From Haloarculaceae archaeon (GTDB lineage Archaea; Halobacteriota; Halobacteria; Halobacteriales; Haloarculaceae), in NCBI GenBank assembly GCA_018609945.1, contig JAHENO010000296.1, positions 1-17,587 on the forward strand: a DNA stretch of 17,587 bases. Reading direction: 5' to 3'. The translations under genes were made by a program, and so were the position numbers. Positions 1 through 7,781 of the stretch are shown in pieces. The first letter of the stretch is position 1. Every line of letters begins with the position of its first letter. A model generated the notes under the pieces. It ran no database searches and was not told the origin of the DNA. It saw only the letters and a list, made by a program, of their open reading frames with translations.

Positions 1-626
1 CCGTCAGGGGCGTCGTGTTCCTCGGCGGCCTCCTGGAGGAACTCGAAGAGCAACACCGAGACCAGCGGCGTGTTCGTCGCCGGCTTTCCGACCACGGCGT
101 TGCCGGCCGCCAGCGCCGGGCCGACCTTGTGAACCATCAGGTTCAGCGGGAAGTTGAACGGCGTGATGGCGGCGACGACGCCGAGCGGTTCGCGCTGGGT
201 GAAGCAGTGATCCCTCGCGAACCCCTTCTGGGCGTCCATCGGGACGGACTCGCCGAACAGTCGCTTTGCCTGCTCCGCGGAGAGTTGCAGCGTCTGGACC
301 GCCCGGTCGACCTCCGTGCGCGCCTCTGCGATGGGCTTTCCCTGTTCGCCGGTCAGTACCCGCGCGACGCGGTCGGCGTCCGCGTCTAACTTCTCCGCGG
401 TCGTCCGTAGCAACTCGAAGCGCTCGTAGGCCGACAACGCCGCGGCCTCCTGTGCCCGGTCCGCAGCGGCGATGGCTGTACGGACCTGTTCGGCGTCTGC
501 GAGCGGGACGGATCCCACGACACCCCCGTCGTACGGGTGGACGACGTCGGCTCGCTCCCCGGAATCGATCCATTCGCCGTCGATGAGCATCCGCTTGTCG
601 AGACTGCCGGCTGTGTCGAGGCTCAT
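1..626 (-). CDS. Aldehyde dehydrogenase, N-terminal part (3' end outside window); candidate sulfolactaldehyde dehydrogenase
   Basis: NAD(P)-dependent oxidation of an aldehyde to an acid. About 208 residues are present. They contain the Rossmann-type N-terminal region with TPFNFPLN at about residues 155-162 (N158 is the oxyanion Asn), HKVGPALAAGNAVV at about 166-179, and the cofactor-binding KPA motif with K181. The catalytic Cys and Glu lie beyond the window edge, so activity cannot be judged. A start at 626 is supported by a TTAATAT box at 649-655, which predicts a leaderless transcript. It is divergent from the aldolase at 724. In context it may oxidise the aldehyde released by that aldolase (3-sulfolactaldehyde to sulfolactate in the sulfosugar model). 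Glyceraldehyde, glycolaldehyde or 2-oxoglutarate semialdehyde would be the equivalents in ordinary sugar-acid pathways. The family call is firm; the substrate is inferred. Confidence 0.88.
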   Translation of the reverse strand, partial: MSLDTAGSLDKRMLIDGEWIDSGERADVVHPYDGGVVGSVPLADAEQVRTAIAAADRAQEAAALSAYERFELLRTTAEKLDADADRVARVLTGEQGKPIAEARTEVDRAVQTLQLSAEQAKRLFGESVPMDAQKGFARDHCFTQREPLGVVAAITPFNFPLNLMVHKVGPALAAGNAVVGKPATNTPLVSVLLFEFLQEAAEEHDAPD

Positions 627-648
627 GTTCCGTTTCCCGACCGAGACG

Positions 649-656
649 ATATTAAC
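649..656 (-). promoter_or_regulatory. TATA-like box for the aldehyde dehydrogenase
   Basis: The minus strand reads GTTAATAT here, 23-30 nt upstream of the ATG at 626. This spacing predicts transcription starting at or within a few bases of the start codon. It forms a compact divergent promoter region with the box at 692-699. Confidence 0.55.
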
Positions 657-691
657 GTTCGGTTCCCGCGACCGGCGTCCCCTCCATCCAA

Positions 692-699
692 AAATATAA
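692..699 (+). promoter_or_regulatory. TATA-like box for the KDG-type aldolase
   Basis: AAATATAA lies exactly 25-32 nt upstream of the ATG at 724. A leaderless transcript is predicted, which favours ATG 724 over the in-frame GTG at 718. Confidence 0.65.
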
Positions 700-723
700 T
701 ACGTCGGTTACCGACTGGTGAGT

Positions 724-1632
724 ATGGACCTGTCGGGAACCGTCGTGCCCATGGCCACGCCTGTCGAGTCCGACGGTCGCGGGGTCGACGAGGCCACCCT
801 GCAGGAGTTCACGCGAACGCTCGTCGACGGGGGCGTCCACGGGCTCTTTCCCGGGAGTTCGATCGGTGAATTCCCGAGTCTGACCGACGACGAGATCCGG
901 ACCGTCATCGAGACCGTCGTCGAGGCGGCGGGCGAGCAGACGACTGTCATCGCGGGCTGTTGCGACACGAGCGTGGGTGACGTCCGCGCGCTTGTGCGGG
1001 CGGCCGCGGACGCCGGCGCTGACGCCGCCGTCGTCGTGACCCCGTACTACCTGGCGACCACCCAGCGGGGCCTCGTCAGGTTCTTCGAACGCGTGGCCGC
1101 GGACAGCCCGCTCCCGCTGTTGCTCTACAATATTCCGTCACTGACGGGCAACGAACTGGCCGTCGAGACGGTCGCGACACTCTCCGAGGTGGAGTCGATC
1201 GTCGGGCTGAAGGATACCTCCGGCGACCTCGTCTACCAGCACGACGTCATTCAGTCGACGCCGTCGTCGTTCGCCGTGTTCTCCGGAGCGACTGCCAGCG
1301 CCGCCGCGTCGCTCGACCTCGGCGCGGACGGCCTGATCGCGGGACCGGCGAACGTCTTCCCGTCGGAACTGGCGGCCCTCTACGAGGCTCACGCTCGCGG
1401 CGACAGGGCGACCGTCGCGGAACTCGTCGGGGACGTCGTCCTCCCGACGGTCAGTGCCTACGAGCGGATTCCGACCGCGGCGGCGATCAAGTACCTCGTC
1501 ACGCTGGACCGCCTCGCCCTCGGCGATCCGCTGCCGCCGCTGGCCCCGCTGTCGGCGGGTGAGCGCGACCGGCTGGAGCGTCGCTACAGGACGGTCGCGG
1601 AGCGCATCGAGGCGACCGCGCGCCGACAGTGA
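724..1632 (+). CDS. DHDPS/KDG-aldolase family class I aldolase
   Basis: Predicted Schiff-base lyase that splits a 2-keto-3-deoxy sugar acid into pyruvate plus an aldehyde. It is 302 residues long, normal for the dihydrodipicolinate synthase/N-acetylneuraminate lyase fold. Visible marks are the GSSIGEFPSL loop (about 44-53, equivalent to the GTTGE pyruvate-carboxylate loop), the catalytic Tyr135 in YNIPSLTG, and the Schiff-base Lys163 in GLKDTSGD. Haloarchaeal KDG aldolases belong to this family. The gene is divergent from the aldehyde dehydrogenase, which could take its aldehyde product, and convergent with the ABC permease operon 21 nt away. In the sulfosugar model it would cleave 2-keto-3,6-dideoxy-6-sulfogluconate. 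Ordinary KDG, KD-galactonate or KD-pentonate aldolase, or a KD-pentonate dehydratase, are alternatives. An upstream in-frame GTG at 718 is less likely as start. Confidence 0.9.
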   Translation: MDLSGTVVPMATPVESDGRGVDEATLQEFTRTLVDGGVHGLFPGSSIGEFPSLTDDEIRTVIETVVEAAGEQTTVIAGCCDTSVGDVRALVRAAADAGADAAVVVTPYYLATTQRGLVRFFERVAADSPLPLLLYNIPSLTGNELAVETVATLSEVESIVGLKDTSGDLVYQHDVIQSTPSSFAVFSGATASAAASLDLGADGLIAGPANVFPSELAALYEAHARGDRATVAELVGDVVLPTVSAYERIPTAAAIKYLVTLDRLALGDPLPPLAPLSAGERDRLERRYRTVAERIEATARRQ

Positions 1633-1653
1633 TCGGCCGGCGGCACGCGACAG

Positions 1654-2595
1654 TCAGGCCTTGCCGACGCCCGCGGTCATGCCCTCGACGATCTTCTTCT
1701 GGAAGACGAACATGAACAGGAGCAACGGGATCAGCGACATGAACACCGCTGCCGTGATCGTTCCCCAGGGGGAGTTGAACTGGCCGCCGAACAGCGCGAT
1801 GCCCACGGTGATCGTTCGCTTGGAGTCCTGGGTCATGAACGTCAGCGCGAAGAGGAACTCGTTCCAGGCGTAGATGAACACGATGATGGCGGCCGTGGCC
1901 ATCGCCGGCATCGACACCGGGAGGATGATCCGGAAGAGGACGCCGACCCGCGAGAGCCCGTCCATCAGCCCGGCCTCCTCGAGCGAGTCGGGCAGTTCCT
2001 TGAAGTACGCCTGGAAGATCCAGACGGCGAAGGGCATCTGGAACGCAGCGTACGGGAGGATGAGTCCGAGGTACTGGTTCAGCCCGAAGACCGCGCCGGC
2101 GGGCGTCCCCTGGAGGTTGATCGCGAGCCTGTACAGCGGAATGAGCCGGGAGATGAAGGGGAGCAACGCGGCAAAGAGGATGACCAGCAGGACGTGCAGT
2201 TTGTACTTGAACCGGAGCCGCGAGACCGCGTACCCGGCCATCGCACCCAGCACCACGTCGATGATCGCCGTGCTTGAAGCGACGATGAAGCTGTTCAGTA
2301 GGTAGGTGCCGACGGGCCGCTGTCCGAGTGCCGTGCGGTAGTTCTCCAGCGTGAGCGGGAACTGCTGTTCGACGCTGATCCCGCCCTCGAAGGAGACCGT
2401 GTAGGGGAGATACTCCTGGGGGAACACGAACAGTTCGGATGGCGGTTTCAGCGAACTCAGCAGGATCCAGAAGACCGGGAACATCGAGACGGCGACCATC
2501 GCGGCGATGGCGCCGTAGAAGCCGAACTTCTTGCCCACGTCCCAGAGGGCCACGTCCTCCAATTCGAGGTCGCGGGTGCGGTCGACGACGCCCAC
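1654..2595 (-). CDS. ABC sugar transporter permease, MalG/UgpE type
   Basis: One of two membrane-spanning subunits of a carbohydrate-uptake (CUT1-type) ABC importer. It has 313 residues with about six hydrophobic segments: roughly 26-48, 97-122, 133-150, 175-195, 230-255 and 278-300. The cytoplasmic EAA loop is at about 205-225 (EEAGLMDGLSRVGVLFRIILP) and should dock the ATPase encoded at 13884-15011. The N-terminal region before the first helix is short and acidic. It lies 1 nt downstream of the partner permease, so the two are surely cotranscribed. The family call is certain; the substrate is unknown but presumably the glycoside cleaved by the GH31 enzyme. Confidence 0.93.
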   Translation of the reverse strand: MGVVDRTRDLELEDVALWDVGKKFGFYGAIAAMVAVSMFPVFWILLSSLKPPSELFVFPQEYLPYTVSFEGGISVEQQFPLTLENYRTALGQRPVGTYLLNSFIVASSTAIIDVVLGAMAGYAVSRLRFKYKLHVLLVILFAALLPFISRLIPLYRLAINLQGTPAGAVFGLNQYLGLILPYAAFQMPFAVWIFQAYFKELPDSLEEAGLMDGLSRVGVLFRIILPVSMPAMATAAIIVFIYAWNEFLFALTFMTQDSKRTITVGIALFGGQFNSPWGTITAAVFMSLIPLLLFMFVFQKKIVEGMTAGVGKA

Positions 2596-2596
2596 G

Positions 2597-3580
2597 TCAG
2601 CGCACCTCCGGTTCGTACAGCGTCCCGACGTAGATCAACGCGATGACGAGCGCGAGCAACGTGATCACCGTCGCGGCGGCCGACCCGAGCGCGAACCCAC
2701 CGCCGGTCGGGCCCGGGTTGTTGTACGCCACCTGCTGGGTGTAGAGGACGAGCGTGGTCGTCGCCTCCCCCGGACCGCCGCCGGTCAGGCCGAACGGGAG
2801 CCCGAAGGCCTGGAAGGCCGGGAGCGTCCGGAAGATGAGCGCGACGAGGATCGTCGGTTTGAGCAGGGGCAGCGTGATGTCGCGGAACCGCCGCCACCGC
2901 GAGGCGCCGTCCATCCGTGCCGACTCGTAGAGGTGGTCGGGGATGCTGGACAGGCCGGCCAGCAGGATGAGCGCCACGAACGACGTCGTCTTCCAGATGG
3001 TGATGGCCGTCATCGAGTACAGCGCGATGTCGGGTTTCGAGAGGAACGGGAACGGCTGACTCAGGAGGCCGACTTTCACCAGGATATCGCTGATGACCCC
3101 GAATTCGGGGTTGAGCATCCAGGCCCAGATCTTCGCGTTGATCACCGTCGGCAACGCCCACGGGAACAGGATCGCAGCCTGCGCGAAGTACTTGCCCTTG
3201 AACTCCTTCTGGAGGAGCAGAGCCAGTCCCAGCCCGAACACCAGTTCGATCGGGACGCTGACGAACGTGTAAAAGAGGCTCACGCCCAGGGCGTTCCAGA
3301 AGCTCTCGCTCGAGAACAGTTTCAGGTAGTTCTCGACGCCGACGAACGCGGTCGTTTTCCCGGGCAGGTCGATGACGTAGCCGGTGTGCAGACTCGCCCA
3401 GACGGTGTCGACGATCGGATAGAACGACACCGCCAGCAGGAAGAGCATGACCGGCGTCAACAGGGCGACCGCCAGTTCCTCCTCGGTCAGTCTGACCTCG
3501 CGGTAGCGCTTGAGCCGACCGCGTAACCCTTCCTCGCCGAGGCGCGTCACTTCCCCCGCCTCGGTCCTCCCGTCAGCCAT
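2597..3580 (-). CDS. ABC sugar transporter permease, MalF/UgpA type
   Basis: Partner transmembrane subunit of the CUT1-type importer, 327 residues. Hydrophobic helices lie at roughly 36-57, 97-123, 132-155, 186-210, 242-265 and 298-320. The EAA loop is at about 218-240 (ESARMDGASRWRRFRDITLP). An acidic, charged N-terminal tail of about 33 residues precedes the first helix, as in haloarchaeal homologues. A TATA-like box at 3605-3612 is spaced for a leaderless start at 3580. The permease pair can therefore be transcribed separately from the binding-protein gene upstream, with 124 nt between them. Confidence 0.93.
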   Translation of the reverse strand: MADGRTEAGEVTRLGEEGLRGRLKRYREVRLTEEELAVALLTPVMLFLLAVSFYPIVDTVWASLHTGYVIDLPGKTTAFVGVENYLKLFSSESFWNALGVSLFYTFVSVPIELVFGLGLALLLQKEFKGKYFAQAAILFPWALPTVINAKIWAWMLNPEFGVISDILVKVGLLSQPFPFLSKPDIALYSMTAITIWKTTSFVALILLAGLSSIPDHLYESARMDGASRWRRFRDITLPLLKPTILVALIFRTLPAFQAFGLPFGLTGGGPGEATTTLVLYTQQVAYNNPGPTGGGFALGSAAATVITLLALVIALIYVGTLYEPEVR

Positions 3581-3604
3581 TGTTGTGCGGTGCTACCTCG
3601 TGGC

Positions 3605-3612
3605 ACATAAAG
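3605..3612 (-). promoter_or_regulatory. TATA-like box for the permease operon
   Basis: The minus strand reads GCTTTATG, 25-32 nt upstream of the ATG at 3580, consistent with leaderless transcription of the two permease genes. Confidence 0.55.
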
Positions 3613-3704
3613 CTGTCTGACCGCCCGATGTCCGTCCGCCTCGCCCCCGTCGAGACGGAGAACGGCGGCAGCGAGAGTGGGGCCGTGCCCTCAATCGTTC
3701 GACC

Positions 3705-5102
3705 CTAGTTGATTTCGCTGTCGATCTCGGCCTGGGCGTCGTCGAGGGCTTCCTGGGGCGTCTTCTGCTGGGTGAGTGCGTTGTTGCACTGCGTGTACAC
3801 GATGTTCGACCACTGGGAGTACTGGGCCGTCGCCGGTCGGGCGCTCGTCTGCTGGAGGATCTCGGCGAACCGATCCAGGAACGCGGGCTTGTCGTTGTCG
3901 CTGTCCGCCCAGTAGCCGTCGTCGTACAGTTCCTCGCGCACGGGGAGCCTGCTACGTCCCGCGGCCAGCTGTTCCTGGGCCTGCGGGCTTCCGACGTAGT
4001 TTGCCAGTGCCTGCGCGGCCTCGACGTTCTCGGAGAAACCGTTGATGAACAGGCTCCAGCCGCCCAGACAGGAGTTGTTGGCGTCCTGGTGGCCCTCGGC
4101 CTTGGGCATCGTCGTCACGGCGAACTTGTCGGTGACCGGCGTATTGTCCTGGAACAGCGAGTAGGCGTACGGCCAGTTTCGCATGAAGATCGTGTTGCCC
4201 TGCTGGAAGGTCTGGCGGTTCCCGTCAGTCCCGCTGGAGGGGATCGACTCGGGCGTGATCTCGTGTTCGTAGATCAGGTCGACGGCGTGCTGGAGCGCCT
4301 GGACTCCCTCGTCGGTGTTGACGACCAGGTCGCCGTTGTCGGCACGCACCGAACCGCCCATCCCCCACAGCCAGTTGAGCCACATGATCGTCAGCCCCTC
4401 GTTGGCGCCACCCTGCCAGATGTAGCCGTTGAGGTCCTCGCTGACCTCTGCTTTGACGTCCTGGGCGATATTGACCAGTTCCATGTACGTCGACGGGGGT
4501 TCGTCGTAGCCGGCCTGCTCCAGCAGGTCCGTCCGGTAGTAGAGGCCGTTGGCGTCGGTGAACATCGGCATCCCGTACAACTCACCGTCGATGGTCGCAG
4601 CTTCGACGGGCGTCGACAGCATCGCGTCCGTCCGCCCCTGGGGGTCGTCGACCGGCGCGGCCCAGCCCGCGCTGACGAACTCGGCCGGCCAGATGACGTC
4701 CATCATCCCGACGTCGAACTCGCCGGACTGTGCCGCGAACTGGTTGACGTAGTACTCCCGCGTGGAACTCGACTCCGCGGGCGTCGCCTGCACCTCCAGG
4801 GTGGCGTCGTGCATCCCCTCGTAGGCCTGTTTGAAGTCGTTTGCCGACGGCTCGAACGACGCGATGTGCACGAACGTGATCGATCCGGAGACCGATCCCC
4901 CGTCGCCTCCATCGCCGCCGTCGCCACCACCGTCACCATCGCCACCGTCACCGCCGTCGCTGCCGTCGCTGCCGTCGCTGCCGTCGCTGCCGTCGCCACC
5001 GTCGCCGCTGTTGCCACCACATCCAGCGAGTAACAGACTGCTGCTCGCTGCGATTCCCTGTAGGATTCGACGCCGTCTCATGGGACTGCCTTCCCGAGGC
5101 AT
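3705..5102 (-). CDS. ABC transporter substrate-binding lipoprotein (CUT1 / family 1 sugar-binding)
   Basis: Extracytoplasmic receptor of the importer. From the ATG at 5102 it is 465 residues. A Tat-type signal has RRRRILQG at about residues 9-16, and a lipobox LLLAGC puts the lipid-anchored Cys at about 28. A roughly 40-residue Gly/Asp/Ser linker follows, then a periplasmic-binding-protein fold with typical GELYGMPMFTDANGLYYRTDLL and NWPYAYSLF segments. A TTATATTA box at 5127-5134 is spaced exactly for leaderless initiation at 5102. The internal ATG at 5081 (seven residues later) gives an equally good Tat signal. The ligand cannot be read from sequence. Its neighbours suggest an alpha-glycoside, possibly a sulfosugar glycoside such as sulfoquinovosylglycerol. 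Confidence 0.93.
   Translation of the reverse strand: MPREGSPMRRRRILQGIAASSSLLLAGCGGNSGDGGDGSDGSDGSDGSDGGDGGDGDGGGDGGDGGDGGSVSGSITFVHIASFEPSANDFKQAYEGMHDATLEVQATPAESSSTREYYVNQFAAQSGEFDVGMMDVIWPAEFVSAGWAAPVDDPQGRTDAMLSTPVEAATIDGELYGMPMFTDANGLYYRTDLLEQAGYDEPPSTYMELVNIAQDVKAEVSEDLNGYIWQGGANEGLTIMWLNWLWGMGGSVRADNGDLVVNTDEGVQALQHAVDLIYEHEITPESIPSSGTDGNRQTFQQGNTIFMRNWPYAYSLFQDNTPVTDKFAVTTMPKAEGHQDANNSCLGGWSLFINGFSENVEAAQALANYVGSPQAQEQLAAGRSRLPVREELYDDGYWADSDNDKPAFLDRFAEILQQTSARPATAQYSQWSNIVYTQCNNALTQQKTPQEALDDAQAEIDSEIN
4897..5016 (-). repeat. Low-complexity Gly/Asp/Ser-coding repeat in the lipoprotein linker
   Basis: Triplet-rich DNA encoding runs of GD, GSD and GGD just after the lipid-anchored Cys. 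It includes four perfect tandem copies of the 9-mer CCGTCGCTG (plus strand) at 4954-4989. Flexible, acidic linkers of this kind are common in haloarchaeal lipoproteins. The tract is probably length-variable by slippage. Confidence 0.8.
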
Positions 5103-5126
5103 GTTCGGCCTCTACAGTCATCTGAT

Positions 5127-5134
5127 TAATATAA
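5127..5134 (-). promoter_or_regulatory. TATA-like box for the substrate-binding protein gene
   Basis: The minus strand reads TTATATTA, 25-32 nt upstream of the ATG at 5102, inside an AT-rich stretch (5124-5148) that stands out from the GC-rich surroundings. It is the strongest promoter-like sequence in the left half of the window, as expected for a receptor made in excess over its permeases. Confidence 0.65.
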
Positions 5135-5249
5135 TTTTCTATTATTCCAGGACATATTCGATCACTCGTGCAACGGACGGACGGGTCGGACGGGATGGCA
5201 ACGGAGTCGTTCACCGGCCATGGGCGACGAGTGTCGGGGCGAACAGAGG

Positions 5250-6254
5250 TCACTCCGTGTCAGCCAGCCCGGTGACGCGGTCCCAGACGTCGTCGTCGAC
5301 CGAGATCCGGTCGGCGTCGGCCCTGGAGGCGGACGCTTCGCCGGGCAGTCGGATCTCGTCGTGCCCGGCCGCCGTCCGCCCGTCTTTCAGGTCGGCGAGG
5401 AACGCGTTCGCCCGCCCGAGGAACTCCTCGCCGCCGAGGGCGACGGGATCGAGAGCCAGGAAGAGGTCGCCCTTCGTGCACTCCTCGGTCGTGTGGTAGG
5501 TGCCGGTCACGTTCTCGCCCATGGCCGCGCCGACCAAGCCACCGGCCATGACTTCGACGGCGATCGCGAGGCCGGAGCCTTTCGGACCGCCGAACGGGCG
5601 GATCGTCCCCTCGAGCGCCGCGGCTGGATCACGCGTGGGTTCGCCGTCGGCGTCGAGTGCGACCCCCTCCGGGAGTCGTTCGCCGTTCTCCCTGGCTCGC
5701 AGGACCGTTCCCCTGGCGATGGCCGAGGTAGACATGTCCAGGTTGAACGGCGGGTCCGTCGGGAGTCCGATCGCGATAGGGTTGGTTCCGAGGACGGGAT
5801 CGGCCCCGCCGTGGGGCGGCATGGCGGGTTCGGTGTTCGTCATCGCGACACCGACGTAGCCAGCGTCGCGGAGGACATCGGTGTAGTACCCGAGCATCCC
5901 GAGGTGGTTCGAGTCGTGGACGCCGACGGCCCCGACGCCGTGGGCGTCGGCCCGGGCCATCGCCTCCCCGACGGCCTCCTGTGCCACGACCGGGCCGAGC
6001 CGGGATCCCCCGCTGATGGTCGCGGCCGCACCGGCGTCGCGGACGACCTGGACGTCGCCGGCGGGGTCGACGTTCCCGTGTTCGATCCCCCGGACGAACC
6101 GCTCCAGGCGCAACAGGCCGTGGGAGTGCTTCCCGCGAGCGTCCGCGCTGACGAGCACCTCGGCGGTCAGGTCCGCGTCGGCCGGCGCGATGCCGTGCCG
6201 CTCGAAGGCCGCGGCCGCGACCGCCTCGGCACGCTCGCGGTCGACGGCCGTCAT
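5250..6254 (-). CDS. comC: Ldh2/ComC-family NAD(P)-dependent dehydrogenase; candidate (R)-sulfolactate dehydrogenase
   Basis: Member of the malate/L-lactate dehydrogenase family 2, 334 residues, unrelated to Rossmann-type MDH. Family marks: SHGLLRLERF with catalytic His45, the SNHLGM segment at 115-120, TNTEPAMPPHGG at about 139-150, GTNPIAI at 156-162, and a PFGGPKGSGLAIA segment near 220. By memory it resembles the archaeal L-sulfolactate dehydrogenase of coenzyme M biosynthesis (MJ1425) through TNTEPAM, LDM.T..IARG, PTTDP..ALEG and CTKGDLF. The start at 6254 shares ATGA with the stop of the UxaA-like gene, so translation is coupled. In bacterial sulfolactate degraders ComC reduces sulfopyruvate to (R)-sulfolactate, the substrate of SuyAB. 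Malate DH, YiaK-like or other 2-hydroxyacid activities are alternatives. Confidence 0.8.
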   Translation of the reverse strand: MTAVDRERAEAVAAAAFERHGIAPADADLTAEVLVSADARGKHSHGLLRLERFVRGIEHGNVDPAGDVQVVRDAGAAATISGGSRLGPVVAQEAVGEAMARADAHGVGAVGVHDSNHLGMLGYYTDVLRDAGYVGVAMTNTEPAMPPHGGADPVLGTNPIAIGLPTDPPFNLDMSTSAIARGTVLRARENGERLPEGVALDADGEPTRDPAAALEGTIRPFGGPKGSGLAIAVEVMAGGLVGAAMGENVTGTYHTTEECTKGDLFLALDPVALGGEEFLGRANAFLADLKDGRTAAGHDEIRLPGEASASRADADRISVDDDVWDRVTGLADTE

Positions 6255-7417
6255 GTCGAGGGACCGATGCGGTGGATGGCGAACTGGCTCTCGCCCAGCA
6301 CCTCGCTCAGCGTCTGCTTCCCGTCGGCGACGTCGGTGACCTCGTTCCAGAGCTGGTCGGTGGCCCACTCGACGTCCCGGTCGCCGACCAGCGCCTCGCT
6401 GACGTCCACGTCGGTTTCCTCGGGCACGCGCTCGCGGCTGTGTGGGTTGCCGGTGATCTTGATCGTCGGCATGACGGCGTTCGAGAGCGTGTGTCCCTGC
6501 CCGGTCGAGATGACCATGAAGTGGGCACCCCCGGCGCCGATGCCGGTCACCGACTCGGCCCCGTGGCCCGGCGTGTCCATGATGTACATGCCCGGATCCG
6601 CGGGGATCTTCTCGCTATAGTCGATCAGATCCTGGATCGGGCCGCTGCCGGACTTGACGAGCGCGCCCAGGGACTTCTCCTCGATGGTGGTCAGGCCGCC
6701 GTCCATGTTGTCCGGCGTCGGCTGTGCGCCCCGCACGTCGTAGCCGGTCGCCTGCAGACGCTCGTCCCAGTACTCGACGCGATCGAGGATCTTCTCCCGG
6801 ACCTCGTCGCTGACGGCGCGGTCGGCGAGGTCGTGTTCGCCGCCGAAGAACTCCGGCGTCTCCGCGAAGACGCCACGACCCCCGTGGTCGTCGATCAGCC
6901 GCCAGACGGCCCCGGCCGTGGCCTTGTGCTGGCACAGCCCCGACGTCGTGTCGGAGGTGGCGCAGTTGATCCCGAAGATCAGCTCCGACATGTCCGCGGG
7001 GACGCGCCGCTGGGCGCTCGCGTCCTGGACCATCTCCTGGGCGGCGTCGACTGTCGCGTCCAGCGCGTTCATGACCCCCTTCTCGCGGTGGATGTTGACG
7101 GATGCGCTCGGGCGGCCGGTGTCGGCGACGTCCGCGGCGAGCTCGTCGCCGTCGACGATCTCGCCCGCGTGGGCGACGACGACCGCACCGTAGGTGTTGG
7201 GATGGGTCGCGTAGCCCAGGAGCGTCCGGTAGGTCTGGAACACGTCGGGTTTCGTCTGGCACCGACCCAGGGGGTGGGTGAGCGGGATCGCGTCGTCGAC
7301 GATGTCGGCGGCTCGCTGTACCGTGTCGTTGGCGTAGGGTGCCGTCGAGAGGATGACGACGTGGTTGCGGATGCCGACGCTGCCGTCCGCACGCTCGTAG
7401 CCGAGGAACTCGCTCAT
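6251..7417 (-). CDS. suyB: UxaA-family large subunit; candidate (R)-sulfolactate sulfo-lyase beta subunit
   Basis: The C-terminal catalytic domain of the UxaA (altronate/galactarate dehydratase) superfamily, encoded separately from its SAF domain; 388 residues. Family marks: GYERADGSVGIRNH at about 6-19, HPLGRCQ at 48-54 (equivalent to the usual H..GC metal-site segment), PTPDNMDGGLTTIEEKSLG at 233-251, DTPGHGAESVTGIGAGGA at 281-298 and the STGQG turn at 304-308. The stop and start codons overlap by ATGA on both sides. In the sulfolactate model, SuyAB eliminates sulfite from (R)-sulfolactate to give pyruvate. Altronate dehydratase-type sugar-acid dehydration is the main alternative. The sulfo-lyase assignment rests on the ComC, SlcC and PSE-exporter neighbours, not on a residue I can prove diagnostic. 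Confidence 0.75.
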   Translation of the reverse strand: MSEFLGYERADGSVGIRNHVVILSTAPYANDTVQRAADIVDDAIPLTHPLGRCQTKPDVFQTYRTLLGYATHPNTYGAVVVAHAGEIVDGDELAADVADTGRPSASVNIHREKGVMNALDATVDAAQEMVQDASAQRRVPADMSELIFGINCATSDTTSGLCQHKATAGAVWRLIDDHGGRGVFAETPEFFGGEHDLADRAVSDEVREKILDRVEYWDERLQATGYDVRGAQPTPDNMDGGLTTIEEKSLGALVKSGSGPIQDLIDYSEKIPADPGMYIMDTPGHGAESVTGIGAGGAHFMVISTGQGHTLSNAVMPTIKITGNPHSRERVPEETDVDVSEALVGDRDVEWATDQLWNEVTDVADGKQTLSEVLGESQFAIHRIGPST

Positions 7418-7725
7418 GCGGTCGCCCCCTTCTCGGCGAGGTCGCCGCGGCCGTAGTTGGACTCGACGTTGTGGACGTGGACCCACTCGCCCGGGTCGAT
7501 GTCCTCGGTGGCGTTGCCGATGCTCTTGCCGTACTTCCGGACCGTTTCGCCGGCGGGGATCGGCTCGATGGCGAGTTTGTGCCCGAACGCGATGTCCTCC
7601 AGGACGTCGACGGTGACCGTCTCCTCACCGACGGCGACGGTGACCGTCTCCCCCGCGTCGACTTCCCGCAGGGCCGTCGCGACGTTGTCCTCCGGTTCGA
7701 CGACTTCCAGGTGGTAGTCCGTCAT
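7414..7725 (-). CDS. suyA: SAF-domain UxaA-family small subunit; candidate (R)-sulfolactate sulfo-lyase alpha subunit
   Basis: A 103-residue stand-alone SAF domain, the usual size of the small subunit of split UxaA enzymes. The C-terminal half has the classic string: FGHKLAIEPIPAGE (about 47-60), KYGKSIGNATEDI (64-76) and GEWVHVHNVES (79-89). It overlaps the large-subunit gene by ATGA at 7414-7417, so the two are made in a fixed ratio. A weak TATA-like GATTAGTG at 7750-7757 would allow a leaderless start at 7725. The small subunit is expected to complete the active site of the large subunit. Its name depends on the same context argument as suyB. Confidence 0.78.
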   Translation of the reverse strand: MTDYHLEVVEPEDNVATALREVDAGETVTVAVGEETVTVDVLEDIAFGHKLAIEPIPAGETVRKYGKSIGNATEDIDPGEWVHVHNVESNYGRGDLAEKGATA

Positions 7726-7781
7726 GCACCGTCCCAGACTGGGGGGATCCACTAATCGTTTACTGTTGCCCGGGGTGGCGG

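Noticed and set aside
4..573. Long minus-strand reading frame beginning with an Arg-rich protein
   Set aside because: It is an out-of-frame shadow of the aldehyde dehydrogenase; the true frame gives TPFNFPLN and the other family motifs and is acidic, as expected for a haloarchaeon.
4897..5016. CRISPR-like or regulatory tandem repeat
   Set aside because: The repeat is short (9 bp), has no unique spacers and is in frame, coding a Gly/Asp/Ser linker of the lipoprotein.
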